Part shown: positions 21,441 to 33,837 of the stretch, in pieces
Layout: every line of letters starts with the position of its first letter
How positions within the stretch are numbered: the stretch's first letter is position 1
Assembly: GCF_001641265.1 (NCBI RefSeq)
Contig: NW_020167536.1
Span: forward strand, 806,001 to 870,000
Reading direction: 5' to 3'
Length of the DNA: 64,000 nucleotides
Origin: Pseudogymnoascus destructans
Lineage: Eukaryota; Ascomycota; Leotiomycetes; Thelebolales; Thelebolaceae
Made by a program: the position numbers and the translations under genes
The notes under the pieces: model-generated
What the model was told of the DNA's origin: nothing
The model's database searches: none
The model's input: only the letters and a program-made list of their open reading frames with translations

Positions 21441-22103
21441 CAGATTGAAGATGCGTATAAATCTCACCTTCGGGATGGCAGAAGTAACAGTAGCATGAAA
21501 TGACGGTTATGTCGTGGAGATGCATCATAATGAGAGAGCGAATACCAGGATAAAGGGTCGTGCCGAGGCAGTGGTAGCCTACAGGCCTTAAATATTAGGC
21601 AAATATTATTTACATGGATATTCCGGCCCGTCATCCTCTGTTGGGGAAACGAACATTCCTGTGTGTTATGTACGGGCCCAAAATGACAATTTTTTCCTGG
21701 GGGAATTGTCTAGCCCTCTGCTAAGCCCAGGAAGCTCGGCTTGTTCGGACTTTAGGGGTTTCCCTAGGGCTACAAATAGCGTACGTAGGCCCGTAGATTA
21801 TTCTTGTTGCCACTGCACTTCTTGTTGAAGTGCAATGGCAATTTGGCAAGTCTTTTCCCAACAGATTCTAGATCTAATTGCGTTTCCATGAGTATAAGGA
21901 CTATGGATTTAAAGATGGACAAGATGTCTAATGGTAGTGTTGCAAATTTGCTATTTTATCAATAAAAGTAGCAATCGTGTTTTGAGAGTTAAGTCTTGTC
22001 AGGGGTACCAAGTAATTACAGGACATAAGAAGGAAACTCAATGCAATGGTCATGATATGCAGTCTCTGTCACAGAACTAAATATCCTACAGAGTTTCGTC
22101 TCT
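21441..22103. other. Intergenic
   Basis: PEX16 promoter side and MFS gene 3' flank. AT-rich with no supported coding sequence or repeat. Confidence 0.5.
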
Positions 22104-23509
22104 TTATATATCTTTTTTCTCCTTCAAACCAGTCAACGTCCCCTGTTTCCTTGGGTCTTTCAATCCCACAAAAACAAACCCAACCACTACCATCATTGCC
22201 ACAGCACCACTCTGGTACGCAATATTTCTGCCTGCCCACCAGTAAAGACTGCAGAATGCCAATGGCCCGATCGCACGCCCAATCTGACCCCAGCTCCTTA
22301 AATTTCCCAATTTCCCACCTCTCTCACCTTCACCGGCTTCAAAACTGCATAGGGCGTTGAGTCCTGTCACTACAGTCGCCGTCGTCACTGCCAATAATGT
22401 AGATGCAGCATATAATCCAACAACAGTGGTAGTGGTCGAGAGAATAACGAAAGCAATAAGACATGATACCACCCCAAGGCGCACGCAAACGAGTGGAGGG
22501 AGTCGCCGAGTGACGCCGCCCTGAAGGATAGAAGCGATGAGGCCAATGTAACCAAGTAAGCGACCATTAGAACCGGCGCTGTAGTGAAATAGGTCATGCG
22601 TCATAAAGGGAAGAGAGAATTCCATGCCAGAGAAGACAAGGATAAACATAAGATGAGTGCTGTTGAGGAGGAGATGCGAGTTGGTGCGGATTGGCCCCTC
22701 TGGAGTTCCCTTTGGCTTTGACAAAGAGCCTGTGGTTGGAGTTGTATCCGTCGTAATAGCCGGGAGCGTCTCCGGGAGATAGAAAAAAAGGTAGACCGTT
22801 TCGACCACGATGAGGAAAAGTGAGAAGCCGGCCGCTGCTGCGAATGGATTTGCGGCCACAAGCGATATGGTGCTGAGATAGGCGCCAAGAGCTGGACCAA
22901 AAGTAAAAGCTATACAAAAACAGGCACCCACCAAGGCCATTGTCGCACCTCTCTGCTTGCCGTCACTAATATCCGTGGCTATTGCAGTTGCGATCTGCAC
23001 ATTGCCTTCACTCAACCCTCCAACAACCCTACTCAGTAAGAAGGTTCTAAAATCGGTGGCCAGAAGCCATAACAGTACGCTCGCAATATTTCCGCACATG
23101 CTGATTAGCAGGGCTTTCCTCCTCCCGTACTTATCAGACAAGGCCCCGATGATGGGAGCAGCGACTGCCTGAAGGCCTGAAAACAGAGAGCCAAGTGCCC
23201 CGCCGAGTATCACGATATCATAGCGAGAGTCGATGGGGCGGGAGAATGCGTTCTTGTACGAATTAAGGGAACGCAAAACGCTCGTTAAAACGGTGGGAGA
23301 TGATTCGATGTCGGTTGGTTCCAAGGAGCGGTAGAACTCCAGTAATCGAGGAAAGAGAGGAAGGATGAAGGTGAAAGATATCTAGCGCAGCACTTAGCCT
23401 TTGCTCAAACCTAAACACTGTGGTAGGGACATACAAGATCTAGTAGAAGAGAAATGAAGACGACCTTCAAAACCCGGCTGCGGAGCACTGGGTCGATAGT
23501 AGTTGCCAT
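22104..23509 (-). CDS. Major facilitator superfamily transporter
   Basis: Two exons on the minus strand: 23509-23435 (25 codons beginning MATTIDPVLRSRVLKVVF) and 23381-22104; total 450 aa. The intron is 53 bp, GT-AG, phase 0. Hydrophobic segments fit the 12-helix MFS fold. Motif A between helices 2 and 3 reads GALSDKYGRRKALL and a GACFCIAFTFGPALGAYL stretch resembles motif C, which points to a proton-linked (DHA-type) exporter. Closest recognised theme is the fungal tetracycline-resistance-like group (yeast YCR023C type). Substrate unknown. Confidence 0.88.
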
Positions 23510-24185
23510 GTTCGCCGTTTGGGCAGGCAAGGTCTTTGAATCTGCCTTTGGGAGGCTGGTGTCAACAGCACCGACGTAATACCACCACAGGTTAGTTATA
23601 ATATCAAAGAAACAATCTTAACATATTAATTAGTAGGTGTTCCAATTGATAGAATATGAAAGCAGAATGAAGCAATGAGATTCGGTATGTGTCTTGAAAC
23701 GCGTTCGTGTCCCAGATCAACACAATACTCCACTCGGATTATTATTCTTCCTTATCTGGGGATGCCTGTGATTTCCGCCCAAACTTGTTGAAATCTATGG
23801 GGCTACGGCCTTTATTTATGCCGTAGCTCCGTGACCTACGCTACGTACGGAACTATTCCAATACATTTACGGGTTTCAGGATGGGTGCCTGATTCTGCCA
23901 GAATCCCAGGGCCAGAATCCCACGCCGTCACCTATTACATCTCAGTCACCCACGTACCACCACGTGCACACCACCACGCTGTCTGATTATACTGAGGAGG
24001 AAACTAGGAAAGCACTTGCCATCCATTACTGGAAACAAATGGCCTTTGCTCGAACCTAATCAATATTTTCCCGTACACATCACTGGAGGTTACTACGCCG
24101 ATGATCCCCCTGTGGGGATATAATTTATAAGCTGACTTCGACCGGCACTGGAGTATTAGCCCCTGGAAAGGAAAAGGCCCAGAAA
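23510..24185. other. Divergent intergenic region
   Basis: Shared upstream region of the MFS gene (minus) and the F-box gene (plus). No coding sequence supported. CACGTG-like E-box cores occur near 23950-23970. Confidence 0.5.
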
Positions 24186-25976
24186 ATGGATTCAAACAAA
24201 GACCGGATAATGCCCGCAAAGAAACGCATAGGGGCCTTTGATGGTTTTGATGAACCTGAAAGCAAGAAACAGCGGCCCCTCCCCCGTGTGGGAGCAAACT
24301 CCAAGGGTGATGGGGACATGATTTCATGCCTTTCAGATGAAATCCTCATTAGAATTTTACAGTTTCTTCCTGTTACCACGGTACTTCTATGCCACAGCGT
24401 ATCAAAGCGCTGGCTAGCATTAAGCACTGACGGCGAGGTGTGGCGAAGCCTTTACTGGGATCGGTTTGTTCGGCCAAGTATTAGGAAAAGAGATGGGAAA
24501 GATGCCAGTAAGGAAGATTATTGGGTAAAGCAGCAAAAAACCAAACATCAAAAGAGCCTTGATCCAACGAGAGGCCACATTGAGAAACCCACAGCGTCGA
24601 GGATAGACTGGAAGGCCAAGTACCGATTAAGGCATAACTGGAGTCGAGGTTCTGCAGATGTGAGAGAAATTGGGTTAGTGGAAGACGGACAGGGGATGGA
24701 TACTCACCCAAGAGGACAGGAGAACAAGAATCCAGACACTGGGAGCTTGATGGTTAGAATTATCGATGGGAAAGTACTAACCGTTGACCGTGCTAGTGGC
24801 CTCCGTGTGTGGGATTTACAAAGGGATGGCGCGAGCAGCAAATGTATTGCACGAGTAGCTCTCGAGAATGATTCCCAATCAGCACCTACTGCTTTGGCAC
24901 TGGACTATACTTTAGAAACTGGCGCGGTGAGAGCCGCTGTTGGCTTCAAGAATGGCGGATTTGGAATTTGGAAGTTTGATATTAGATCGGTGGAGATGGA
25001 CGGAGTCTTCGTGAAGATATTATCGAGGTCCGGGTCGGGCGAGGAGGGTGTCTCGCTGGTTGCTGCCGCTTATTCTAACCCACATCTACTAACAGTTACA
25101 GAGGATCAGGCTCTGTCCTTGTATATCCTCGAAGACAAAGCTGCGTCTAAATCATGTACATCAAGTTGCGACGACGATTTATGGGAGGCCCCAAACAGAG
25201 CCTTCTCGACAGGTGACAAACCTCCAACTGAGATCATGTCTACACGGCTTATTACCTCCCTCAAGTCTCAGACTACTTGGCCTCCACTCTCGCTCTCAAT
25301 AAGGGCCACCCCACAAACAATAATAGCTTCGATTGCCTACGCCTTACCGACTTACTCTAGCGGCTGGTCTGTTGGTCTCCAAGAACTTCACATCTCTAAC
25401 AATGGTACCATTTCACACTCCCGTCTCGCGTCTGCGATAGAACCGGGCTTCCATCCTCTATTGTCACAGATACCCTCTTCAGCCGGGAATTCACCATCAA
25501 CATCCAGCTCAGCTCCTAACGCTGCCGGCCCTGGAAGCCCGCCCACTAACCCACGGCCATCTAGCCTCAGCTACTCACACCCCTACCTTTTGGCGAGCCA
25601 TTCGAACAATACGCTCGCACTCTATTTGGTCACATCAACGCTGGACGATCTGAAAATCAGTGCTGCGAAGACGCTCTGGGGACATACATCATCCGTATCA
25701 GGCGCACATGTGGGAGTACGTGGCAAGGCAGTCAGCATAAGTTCCGGGGGGGATGAGCTCCGTGTGTGGGAATTAGAGCGAGGACTAAGGTCACGGAGAG
25801 TGGTGAACGAGGAAAGTGTGCGGGTGCGGGGAGAAACGCACAGCACAGGAACAGGAACCGACGGCATTCAGACAACGAGCAAGGGGGACTGGATCGGGTT
25901 TGACGATGAGGTTGTGGTTGTCTTGAAGGAGGCTGAAGATGGAGCGAAGGCACTGGTGGTGTATGACTTTACGTGA
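24186..25976 (+). CDS. F-box protein with C-terminal WD40-like propeller
   Basis: Single exon, 596 aa. The F-box spans about residues 46-90 (MISCLSDEILIRILQFLPV ... VSKRWLALSTDGEVWRSLY). A bipartite basic segment follows, then a repeat region with propeller-like strands. The clearest repeats are GKVLTVDRASGLRVWDLQ (about 195-215) and GKAVSISSGGDELRVWELE near the C-terminus, with weaker blades between. F-box proteins recruit substrates to SCF ubiquitin ligases through Skp1; the propeller would bind the substrate. A Ser/Pro-rich loop near residues 430-465 interrupts the propeller. The substrate cannot be inferred. Confidence 0.88.
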   Translation: MDSNKDRIMPAKKRIGAFDGFDEPESKKQRPLPRVGANSKGDGDMISCLSDEILIRILQFLPVTTVLLCHSVSKRWLALSTDGEVWRSLYWDRFVRPSIRKRDGKDASKEDYWVKQQKTKHQKSLDPTRGHIEKPTASRIDWKAKYRLRHNWSRGSADVREIGLVEDGQGMDTHPRGQENKNPDTGSLMVRIIDGKVLTVDRASGLRVWDLQRDGASSKCIARVALENDSQSAPTALALDYTLETGAVRAAVGFKNGGFGIWKFDIRSVEMDGVFVKILSRSGSGEEGVSLVAAAYSNPHLLTVTEDQALSLYILEDKAASKSCTSSCDDDLWEAPNRAFSTGDKPPTEIMSTRLITSLKSQTTWPPLSLSIRATPQTIIASIAYALPTYSSGWSVGLQELHISNNGTISHSRLASAIEPGFHPLLSQIPSSAGNSPSTSSSAPNAAGPGSPPTNPRPSSLSYSHPYLLASHSNNTLALYLVTSTLDDLKISAAKTLWGHTSSVSGAHVGVRGKAVSISSGGDELRVWELERGLRSRRVVNEESVRVRGETHSTGTGTDGIQTTSKGDWIGFDDEVVVVLKEAEDGAKALVVYDFT

Positions 25977-26682
25977 ATCAGGGGCGACGATGCGGCTCTT
26001 GGAGGAACTAAACGATACTAAACCTGCAAGTAGCCTAGTGTTGTGGATTTTGGAACCCGGCTAGATCGCCAAAATTTATCCCAATTATACACCGCGCTGG
26101 CTGTGACGCGGGAGGGAGGTCCATACATGGCGTGGCGGGGATAAACAGATACTACAATACTCCTACTGTCGCCACCAAAATTGATACGGCTCTTACCTCT
26201 CTTTACCTACTCTACTCTGCACCCCGAGCCCAAGTATTACACATCGCCAGCACATACGATCCGTATACCCAATAATCCACCCCTAGATTATCCACCGAGG
26301 CATCTATTCGCCAGCCTGCTGCACCTGCTTGAGCACAACCCCATTCAGCCTTGCCTGGTCTTACCCTGCCTGATTCTGCCTTGTTTCGACTTGTCCTGTG
26401 GCGTGACGAGTGTAAAGGGCGCCCTGGAAAGTAGAGGAAATATCGGAAAGGCTCACGAAGAGGAAGAGGAAGAGGAAGGACGAAGGGCGAAGGAGGAACG
26501 TAGAGCCTCATGTTTCCCATGTCGCCACCGTCATTCCCTACTACATGCACGCTTATACACCCGATTACCTTCTGCTTGCTCCTTCCCGCTCGGCCTAGCC
26601 TGGTCTCGCCTTGAAGAAGATAGCTGTTGCCATTTAAGACGAAGTTCTGACCGATCTTCTCGGCACCTTCTTCCTCCCAAAT
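25977..26682. other. Intergenic / upstream region of SNF2 gene
   Basis: Contains an A/G-rich block (GAAGAGGAAGAGGAAG) near 26455-26480 and pyrimidine-rich stretches. No supported gene; open frames here are composition artefacts. Confidence 0.5.
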
Positions 26683-29600
26683 ATGGCATCCGCCTCGAAC
26701 CTATCCCCTCTAGAGGCCTATGTCTCCCCCGATGAGCTGGCCGACGAGTTGGTCTTGCAAAAAACCCTTCTCTTTACCCTTGATAATAACACAGAGGGAT
26801 CTGAGCAGGCCGAAGCAGACATCAAGGCTGAGATCGCCCGTATTGAGACGCAATTGAGGGCACTTCGGGGACGGGTAACAGGACCACACATTGGCGCCTC
26901 GGTGCTTGGGGGAGGTACACCACAACAACAGCATACAAACAACTTCGAATCCACCTCTCCTTTTTCCAATTACAACCCTACATCCACAGACCCGTTTCCT
27001 TGTGAGTTATTCTGCATGTTTTTCTTCGTCGCAAGTATCCGAGCCGCCGCCACCACTTCCCTCCTATTTATCTCAGACCCCCAACTCAACTCCCATTCCT
27101 ATACACCTTTATCTTCACAACTCCAGCTGACGATGCCCTACAGCCGACACAATGGACCCCTCTCACCCGCCCTCAAGCTCGGCTTCTGGGTCCACAGCAA
27201 TCAAGGATTCAAGTGCAAACTTCACCCTACCATCTAGAAAAAGATTGTTTGATGGGCTGCATGAGCTGGATAGCTCGCGAAAAACTCGAAGCAAGTCAAG
27301 GCGTACTTCCCCAAACCCGTCCACTGGTCTTCCGACCTTATACACTACCACCTACGCCGACCCTGTCACACGTGAATTGGAGTTGCACAAGATCAGACAG
27401 AGGGAAATCGAGGAAGCAGCAGCAAAATTGAAAAATGATAGAGAGTATGCGCGCCACCTCCAAGATAGGTATTCGGCTTCTTCACCTTCTCAATCTGAAA
27501 GCGGTCCTGCTGCATCAAAGAGGCCCTCTGTTTATGATCGTATGATGGGGACTTCACACCAGCGCCCCCCATCGAGATCCCAGAAACACGACTCAAACTC
27601 CCAGGATAACGAAGTTGCAGCTGTCACACAAGGCTCACAGCCAGGCCAGAGACCTCATGGTTATCAATCTGTGGATCTGACGCTCAATGGTCTGGCATCT
27701 CTCTCTACACTTGGCTCGGACACTCTTCCTAAGATGCCGGGGTCTTACCCCGATCAAGACAGCGATTCAGACATTGAAATCATTTCCTCAGCTGACTTCC
27801 ATGAGAATAGGCGAGAGCAACATCTATCAAGACCGCCACCCCCCATCAATGTAGGATATGGAAGCTATCTATCACATACACCCCAGGGTCCACCTTCTAC
27901 CATGCCCTTTTTGGGTGGATATCCTAGTAACAATAGTTACTATCCCAACACCTACGGACAATCGATTAGCGGTCCATATCCCGGCATGGCACCCCCGGCG
28001 ATGAATGCTCCCTTTGCACAAATTCTTAACCAGACCAGCGCGGTCGATTATGTTGCTATGCGAGATAGATTGAACCAAGGTCTAGCTGGGGAGATCTATA
28101 ACTACGTCACCGACCCGCGAAAAACAGAGAAAGAAATACAGGATCTCTTGGAGAACATTCGACCCGACACCGAGATACCTGTAGAGGATAGGGAGGGCAC
28201 ACCGGAGGGTCTTAAATATCCGTTATATGAACATCAGAAACTGGCACTTACGTGGCTGAAGTCAATGGAAGAGGGTTCCAACAAAGGCGGTATCTTGGCT
28301 GATGATATGGGCCTCGGAAAGACAATTAGCACCCTGGCGTTGCTGTTATCCCGTCCTTCATATAACAAGGCCCGGAAGGTCTGTTTCCTATTTCTTTATT
28401 CGTCATACGCCTGCTGGTCTCTGTGTCACCTGTACTAACGTGTATAGACTACTCTTATTGTTGGCCCTGTCGCTCTGATAAGGCAATGGGAGCGTGAAAT
28501 CCTTTCCAAGATTGTATCTAGTCATAGGCTCAGCACGTTTGTTTACCATTCAGGAAAGAAGGCGACTTGGTCAACTCTCCGTACGCATGATGTGGTGCTG
28601 ACAACATACGGAACACTCGCTGCAGAGTACAAAAGATACATGGACATTGAGAAGAGAAAAGAAGCCCACCCTGGCATGGATGACACGCCTTACCAGTCAA
28701 CCCTTCCTTTCTTGGGAAGGAACTCTAGATGGTACCGTGTTGTCCTAGATGAAGCTCAATGCATCAAAAACAGAAACACCAAGTCGGCTCTCGCTGCTTC
28801 TTTATTAGACGCCGAGACAAGATTCTGTCTGACAGGAACTCCGATGATGAATGGTGTCCACGAGTTGTACAGCTTGATACATTTCTTAAAAATCAAGCCT
28901 TACAATGAATATAGCAGATTCTCATCCGTAAGTAGTTTTCTCACTGGATACAGGGTTGATCTAACATTTACCAGGAGTTCTCCTGCCTAACTAAGGGCAC
29001 TGGCTCCGAGTACAATATGAAAAGAGCCATGAAGAAGCTCCAGGCTGTTTTAAAGGCTATCCTTTTACGCCGAACCAAGCAATCTCAGATTGATGGGAAA
29101 CCAATTTTGGTTCTGCCTGAAAAGACGGAAGTGGTTTCAAATGCCATATTCAACGAGGACGAACAGGAGTACTATACTTCATTAGAGAGGAAGACCCAGC
29201 TTCAGTTCAACAAGTACCTCAAAGCCGGTACAATCGGCAAGAATTATTCTAATATCCTTGTCCTCCTTTTGAGACTTCGCCAGGCCGCCTGTCATCCTCA
29301 TCTCATTATGGACTATGAAGAGGCCCCCACAGAGGCAACTGCAGAGGAGATGCTCAAGCTGGCGAAAACCCTTCTCCCAGATGTTATTGGTCGTATCATG
29401 GATGCAACGGTTCCATTTGAGTGTCCCGTCTGCTATGATCCAGTTCCAAATCCGAGTATTGTGGTACCTTGTGGTCATGATACTTGTGCACAATGCCTCG
29501 TCAGGATAACAAGCAGTTTTGATCAGGCTATTGCCAACGGTGAAGACTCGACATCAGCAAAATGTCCCACCTGTCGTGGCGCAGTCGATTTAAAAAAAAT

Positions 29601-30961
29601 TATCGACTACGAAACATTCCAGCGCGCTCACATGCCGAACTCAGAATCTCTGACGGGCAACGCTGATGGCATTGATGATGGAGATAGCGACAGCTATGAT
29701 TCGGACTCGGATTTGGACTCAGATAGCGGACTTGAAGAAGCCGACGAGAATGGTAACATTAGGGACTTCATTGTTCCTGATGACTATGAGACTTCTTCTG
29801 ACGAAGATGATGACCTCGAGACGAGAGCAAAGGAAACCAAACCGAAAATAGAGGTCGATTGCAAGAAGGAGGCCATAAAATATGAGGAAGGGGCCAAGGA
29901 GGCTCTTTCGAAGATGCTGGGAGCTAGTGATGGAAGCGATGATGACTTGCCTGCCGATATTTTTGCAACCTTTCGTGGCCAGCCAAAGCGCGAAGATGAG
30001 AGGAGCCAGTTGGCCAGCAAATCAAAGCCATTAGGAAGCAAGGCTATATCCCAAGACAAGTCAAAGAAATCTCATCGGTCGAAAAAGCTGCCCAGGAGGA
30101 AGAAGACTGGGAAAAAGCCAGAGGACAAGCACGTGTCATTGGCTGAGCTGAAAAAAAGGGCATCCAAAAGCGCAGATGGCCGTCGTCAGTATATGCGTTA
30201 CCTGAAGAAGAACTGGGTTTCCTCATCCAAGATCGACAAATGCGTGGACATCCTGCGAAATTCGGCTCCTGATGTTAAGACGATAATCTTCAGTCAATTC
30301 ACCACATTACTTGATCTGATGGAAGTTCCCATCCACAGTGAAAGGATTGGATTTGGGCGTTACGATGGAGGTATGAGTGCAGACGCACGTAATAACGCCA
30401 TTGTCAGATTCACAGATGATCCGAGGTGCAAGATCCTTCTAGTCTCATTGAAGGCTGGCAATGCAGGACTAAACCTAGTTGCTGCTTCACAAGTAATCAT
30501 TCTTGACCCATTCTGGTAGGATCTATACAAGCCATGTTCGTGCGGACTTTAACTGATTATTATATAGGAATCCATTTGTAGAAATGCAGGCTGTTGACCG
30601 TGCACATCGCATCGGGCAGCAGAAACCAGTCAGTGTTCATAGGATTTTGGTGGAGGGTACTGTGGAAGATCGCATCATTGAGCTTCAAAATCGCAAGCGC
30701 AAGTTTGTTGATGCTGCTCTGGATGAGAATGCCAGCCGCAGCGTTGGTAGACTAGGAAAGGACGAGCTTGTCTTCCTTTTTGGGAATAACGACGGTCCAA
30801 GTCGTGCTACGATGGACCGACCACGCATACGTCATGATACTGGAATGGTCAATCATGGCGGGCTTGGTTCGAATACTCACTCAATTTATTCTGGTATGCC
30901 CGTTTACCCTTCTCTTGGGGGTTCGGTTTCGTCTTCGGCATTCTCTTCGTATTCTCGGTAG
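26683..30961 (+). CDS. SNF2-family helicase-like ATPase with RING finger (ULS1/RIS1-like)
   Basis: Five exons: 26683-27001, 27144-28378, 28448-28927, 28975-30515, 30568-30961, giving 1322 aa with every junction GT-AG and in phase. A short coiled coil lies at about residues 35-65 and a disordered region follows. The SNF2 N-terminal lobe has Walker A DDMGLGKTIS near 495 and Walker B variant LDEAQCIKN near 620. A C3HC4 RING spans about 828-880 (CPVCYDP, CGHDTCAQC, CPTCRG). An acidic linker precedes the C-terminal helicase lobe (IFSQFTTLLDLME, KAGNAGLNL, DRAHRIGQ). The RING inserted between helicase lobes defines the Rad5/Rad16/Uls1 group. The layout resembles ULS1, a SUMO-targeted ubiquitin ligase and DNA translocase acting in the nucleus. 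No HIRAN domain is visible, which argues against Rad5. Confidence 0.92.
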
Positions 30962-31639
30962 GGAGGGCTCTACTACACGTCAGCTCATGCTATGCATGTG
31001 TTTATTCGCAGATGCAATTCACAGTGCTATAGCTTGGCGTTCTTGGGCGGGTTATTTTGCTTTTACGGAGATAACCACGGCTCATCGTTGCTGGGAGGGA
31101 GATTTGTACGCCAGAATACGGCATCCATTTGAGGTTCACTGCCTGCTATTGGATCACGGCTCACCGTTAATGGCAAGTGTGAACATGGCCACACATTACT
31201 TGAGAGGTATCGCCATGTTCAGCCACGTTTTTTTTTGCGGGTATTACTTCAATGATATGCCGAGAGCAATGCACAGCATTATGGCATATATAGAGAGTAG
31301 CCTATGCAATTTTTATAAACACGACCCCTAGAATTGCGATGAACTACTAGTGCCCCGTAATCCACCATATACTCGGGGGTAACAGCGCTCCAAGCTTGAA
31401 GGTAGATTGGAGGGGGTCTAAACTGTAGAATATACTATGAATCTGCATATTCTATTGAGGCTACAAATTTCTCTGCTGAAACATCAACATAAATTTGTAG
31501 GAAGTTAATCGTCGTGACCAAATTTTCGCTTCGCTCAAGGTTGGAGGAAGCGATCCGCGCGGTTTCAAAATGAGCAGAGCGGTTTCGCAAAATGTAGGCT
31601 ATAAGTACCACTACATAGTAATTTGTATGTAAAGGTACA
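30962..31639. other. SNF2 gene 3' flank and edge of transposon nest
   Basis: No gene. From about 31600 the sequence TTTGTATGTAAAGGTAC appears, a stretch shared with the miniature transposons further on, so this is where repeat-derived DNA begins. Confidence 0.55.
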
Positions 31640-33340
31640 TAAATCAATCATTGTAAGAAATTATCACTTCATCACTCCTATGCTCACTCCTACGCTCACT
31701 CCTTCTCTTGCTCTTACACTCGCTCTTAGCAGCTTCTAGGTCCTGAATTAGGTCCCGATCCTCTAGAGGAATTAGGTTGCTAGTTTAAAGAAGAGCTTTT
31801 ACCCTCTTTTTCTAGAGGCACTCTACCCTCTAGGCCTTAACCCTAGCTCTTTTAAGCTGGTTATTAGCCTGGTTTCTAGCCTAGCAGGCTAGGCCTGAAG
31901 CTTGTGAGTGTAAGCAGCTTAGAGCTCACCTCTGAACTAAAGCTAGGCCTAGCTTCAGCTTGCCTACTTCTTCAACTCCATAACCTAGCGCCAAATAGCC
32001 TATAGGTCATGTTCTTAGAGGGGCTACTAAAGCCCTCTAGAACCTTGTGTTTCTAGTACTATAGCCCCTTTTCAGCCCGAAAAGTAGAGGGTTTAGGTGT
32101 AGAAACCTATATTAGTAGGGTAGGTGTAGTAGGTGTAGGCGTAGGCTGTAAGTAGGTGTGTAGCTTCATAATAGCTGTATTACAGCTTATTAGCTAGATC
32201 TAGCTTTCTAGAAAGCTAAGTCTATTATAGACTCCTTAAAAGTATGCTTCTAGATTTAGGTAAGATCTCTTATAAAGGATTGTAGTTATAGGTAATGTCC
32301 ATGTCTTATATAGCTACAAGCACAGCTACTCTATGCCACTGCTTATAAGGCTAGAACACTCCTACATCTAATGGCTGTAAAACGTGTGTGAGATGTGAGG
32401 GAAAGGTGTATATAATGATGTTATGTTCTTCTGCTACAATGATGAAGTCATAGCTTGTATGGCTCACATAAGAGTTGAGTAGTAGAACCTTTGTATCCTC
32501 TAAATCTGTATGCTTTGCAAAATTCTCTAGCTACTAAAGAGCAAGCTGGCTATTTAAAAATCCAGAGTCTAAGAGTAGTACTAGCTCTGTGCCTTTTAAG
32601 GTTTGTATAGTACTAAGAATCCATATGTATTTTGCCTAGAATGACAATTACAGGTAGTATGACTTTTCCTACTATATATAGACACAGCCACTAGGATAGT
32701 AATAGACGTATAATTTTAAAGGCTAGGCATATAGAGCTCCTCTGCTATTCGTGGTACCATAACCTTCTCACCTCCTAAAATTCCAATCCTAAAGCCTGTT
32801 TCATCTATATTCCAAATTGACTCTAGCTTTATACCATGCTCTAGTATAAACTCATAGTACTCTCAAAACCACTATGTAATAGTAGGCTCATCTTGAGCTT
32901 TTGTATGCTATAGTGCAATAGTGTAACACTAACTTCTAATTAATAGAAGACATAGAGGTTTCTTGTGTAAGGTTGACTTAACAGAGGAGGCAGGGGATTA
33001 AACACACAAAGGCTTTCTAAGTAACATGTTATAGTATTGTAAAGAATACTATATTAAGTTGAGCATGAAGCTCCTATCTAAGGGAATACTATCTACTTAT
33101 ATAGTGGCATCATGCCTTATGGATAATCTAGATAGTTGATGGATACTATCTAATATCCACTAGTTTCTGCAATTATCCACTAGCCTAGTCACGCTACAGC
33201 CTAGCCCTGCTATCCTCATGACTTCTTAGGCCACATTACTAAGCCTAGCCCTTCTAGCCCCATAACTGATGTCACGTTACCATAGCTGTAACACTAGGCC
33301 CCCCTCCTAAAGTCCTAGTCCCTTAGGTCTTGCTAATTAA
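31640..33340 (-). mobile_element. Decayed pogo/Fot-like transposase relic
   Basis: Only fragments are readable, with stops between them. On the minus strand near 32790-32830 the frame gives IWNIDETGFRIG (first catalytic Asp). Near 32450-32490 it gives LLLNSYVSHTSYDF (second Asp position, here Asn), and near 32345-32370 LQPLDVGVF (third Asp). That order is the DDE domain of Fot1/pogo transposases. The sequence is AT-rich with many TAG/TAA stops, consistent with old C-to-T decay (RIP or deamination). The outer limits are approximate and no TIRs were found. Confidence 0.7.
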
Positions 33341-33389
33341 GGAAATCGCTAGTTACAGACTGTATTGAAAAGAATAGCAACCTAATGTC

Positions 33390-33837
33390 GCTATGTTCTA
33401 GCTGTCTTCATAACAAATGATCTTGTATCGTTGTTGCTAGTAATCGTCGTTGTAGCGAGTGTACTCATTGCAATTCCAAATACAACGCTTATGCCCCTTC
33501 TCCTACTAATTAGGAGAAGCTTTGTAAAGAAGAAGAGCATCTTGAGGCCGAAGAGGAAGTGGCGGCATCTCAAGAACGTGAGGCTCTCTGTGCTCAAGAA
33601 GCATATGCCTGTCGCATGCATCTTTGTAAACAGCAGAAAGCTCTTAAAACCCATGGTGTTAAGATGCTACGTCATGGTCTAAAATTCTTAGATGAGTTAG
33701 AGGAGCTTGATGAACGTGAGCAGCATGAAGCTAAGGCTTGTTCCCTTCTCCTAACTGCCTCTAAGGCTACCTCTAGGGGCAATGCTTCAAAGCACAATCT
33801 CTTCCTGTCTTTACCTTCTAGGTTCTTCAACTGCTAG
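33390..33837 (+). mobile_element. Fragment of another Fot-like transposase, C-terminal end
   Basis: Frame near 33559-33837 reads a Glu/Arg-rich helix then ALCAQEAYACRMHLCKQQ, typical of the C-terminal tail of fungal Fot1-type transposases. A Cys-rich stretch lies just upstream. Opposite in strand to the 31.6-33.3 kb relic. Truncated on the 5' side. Confidence 0.55.

Noticed and set aside
30768..31331. 187-codon open frame at the SNF2 gene 3' end
   Set aside because: Out-of-frame overlap with the last SNF2 exon and its 3' region; no domain.
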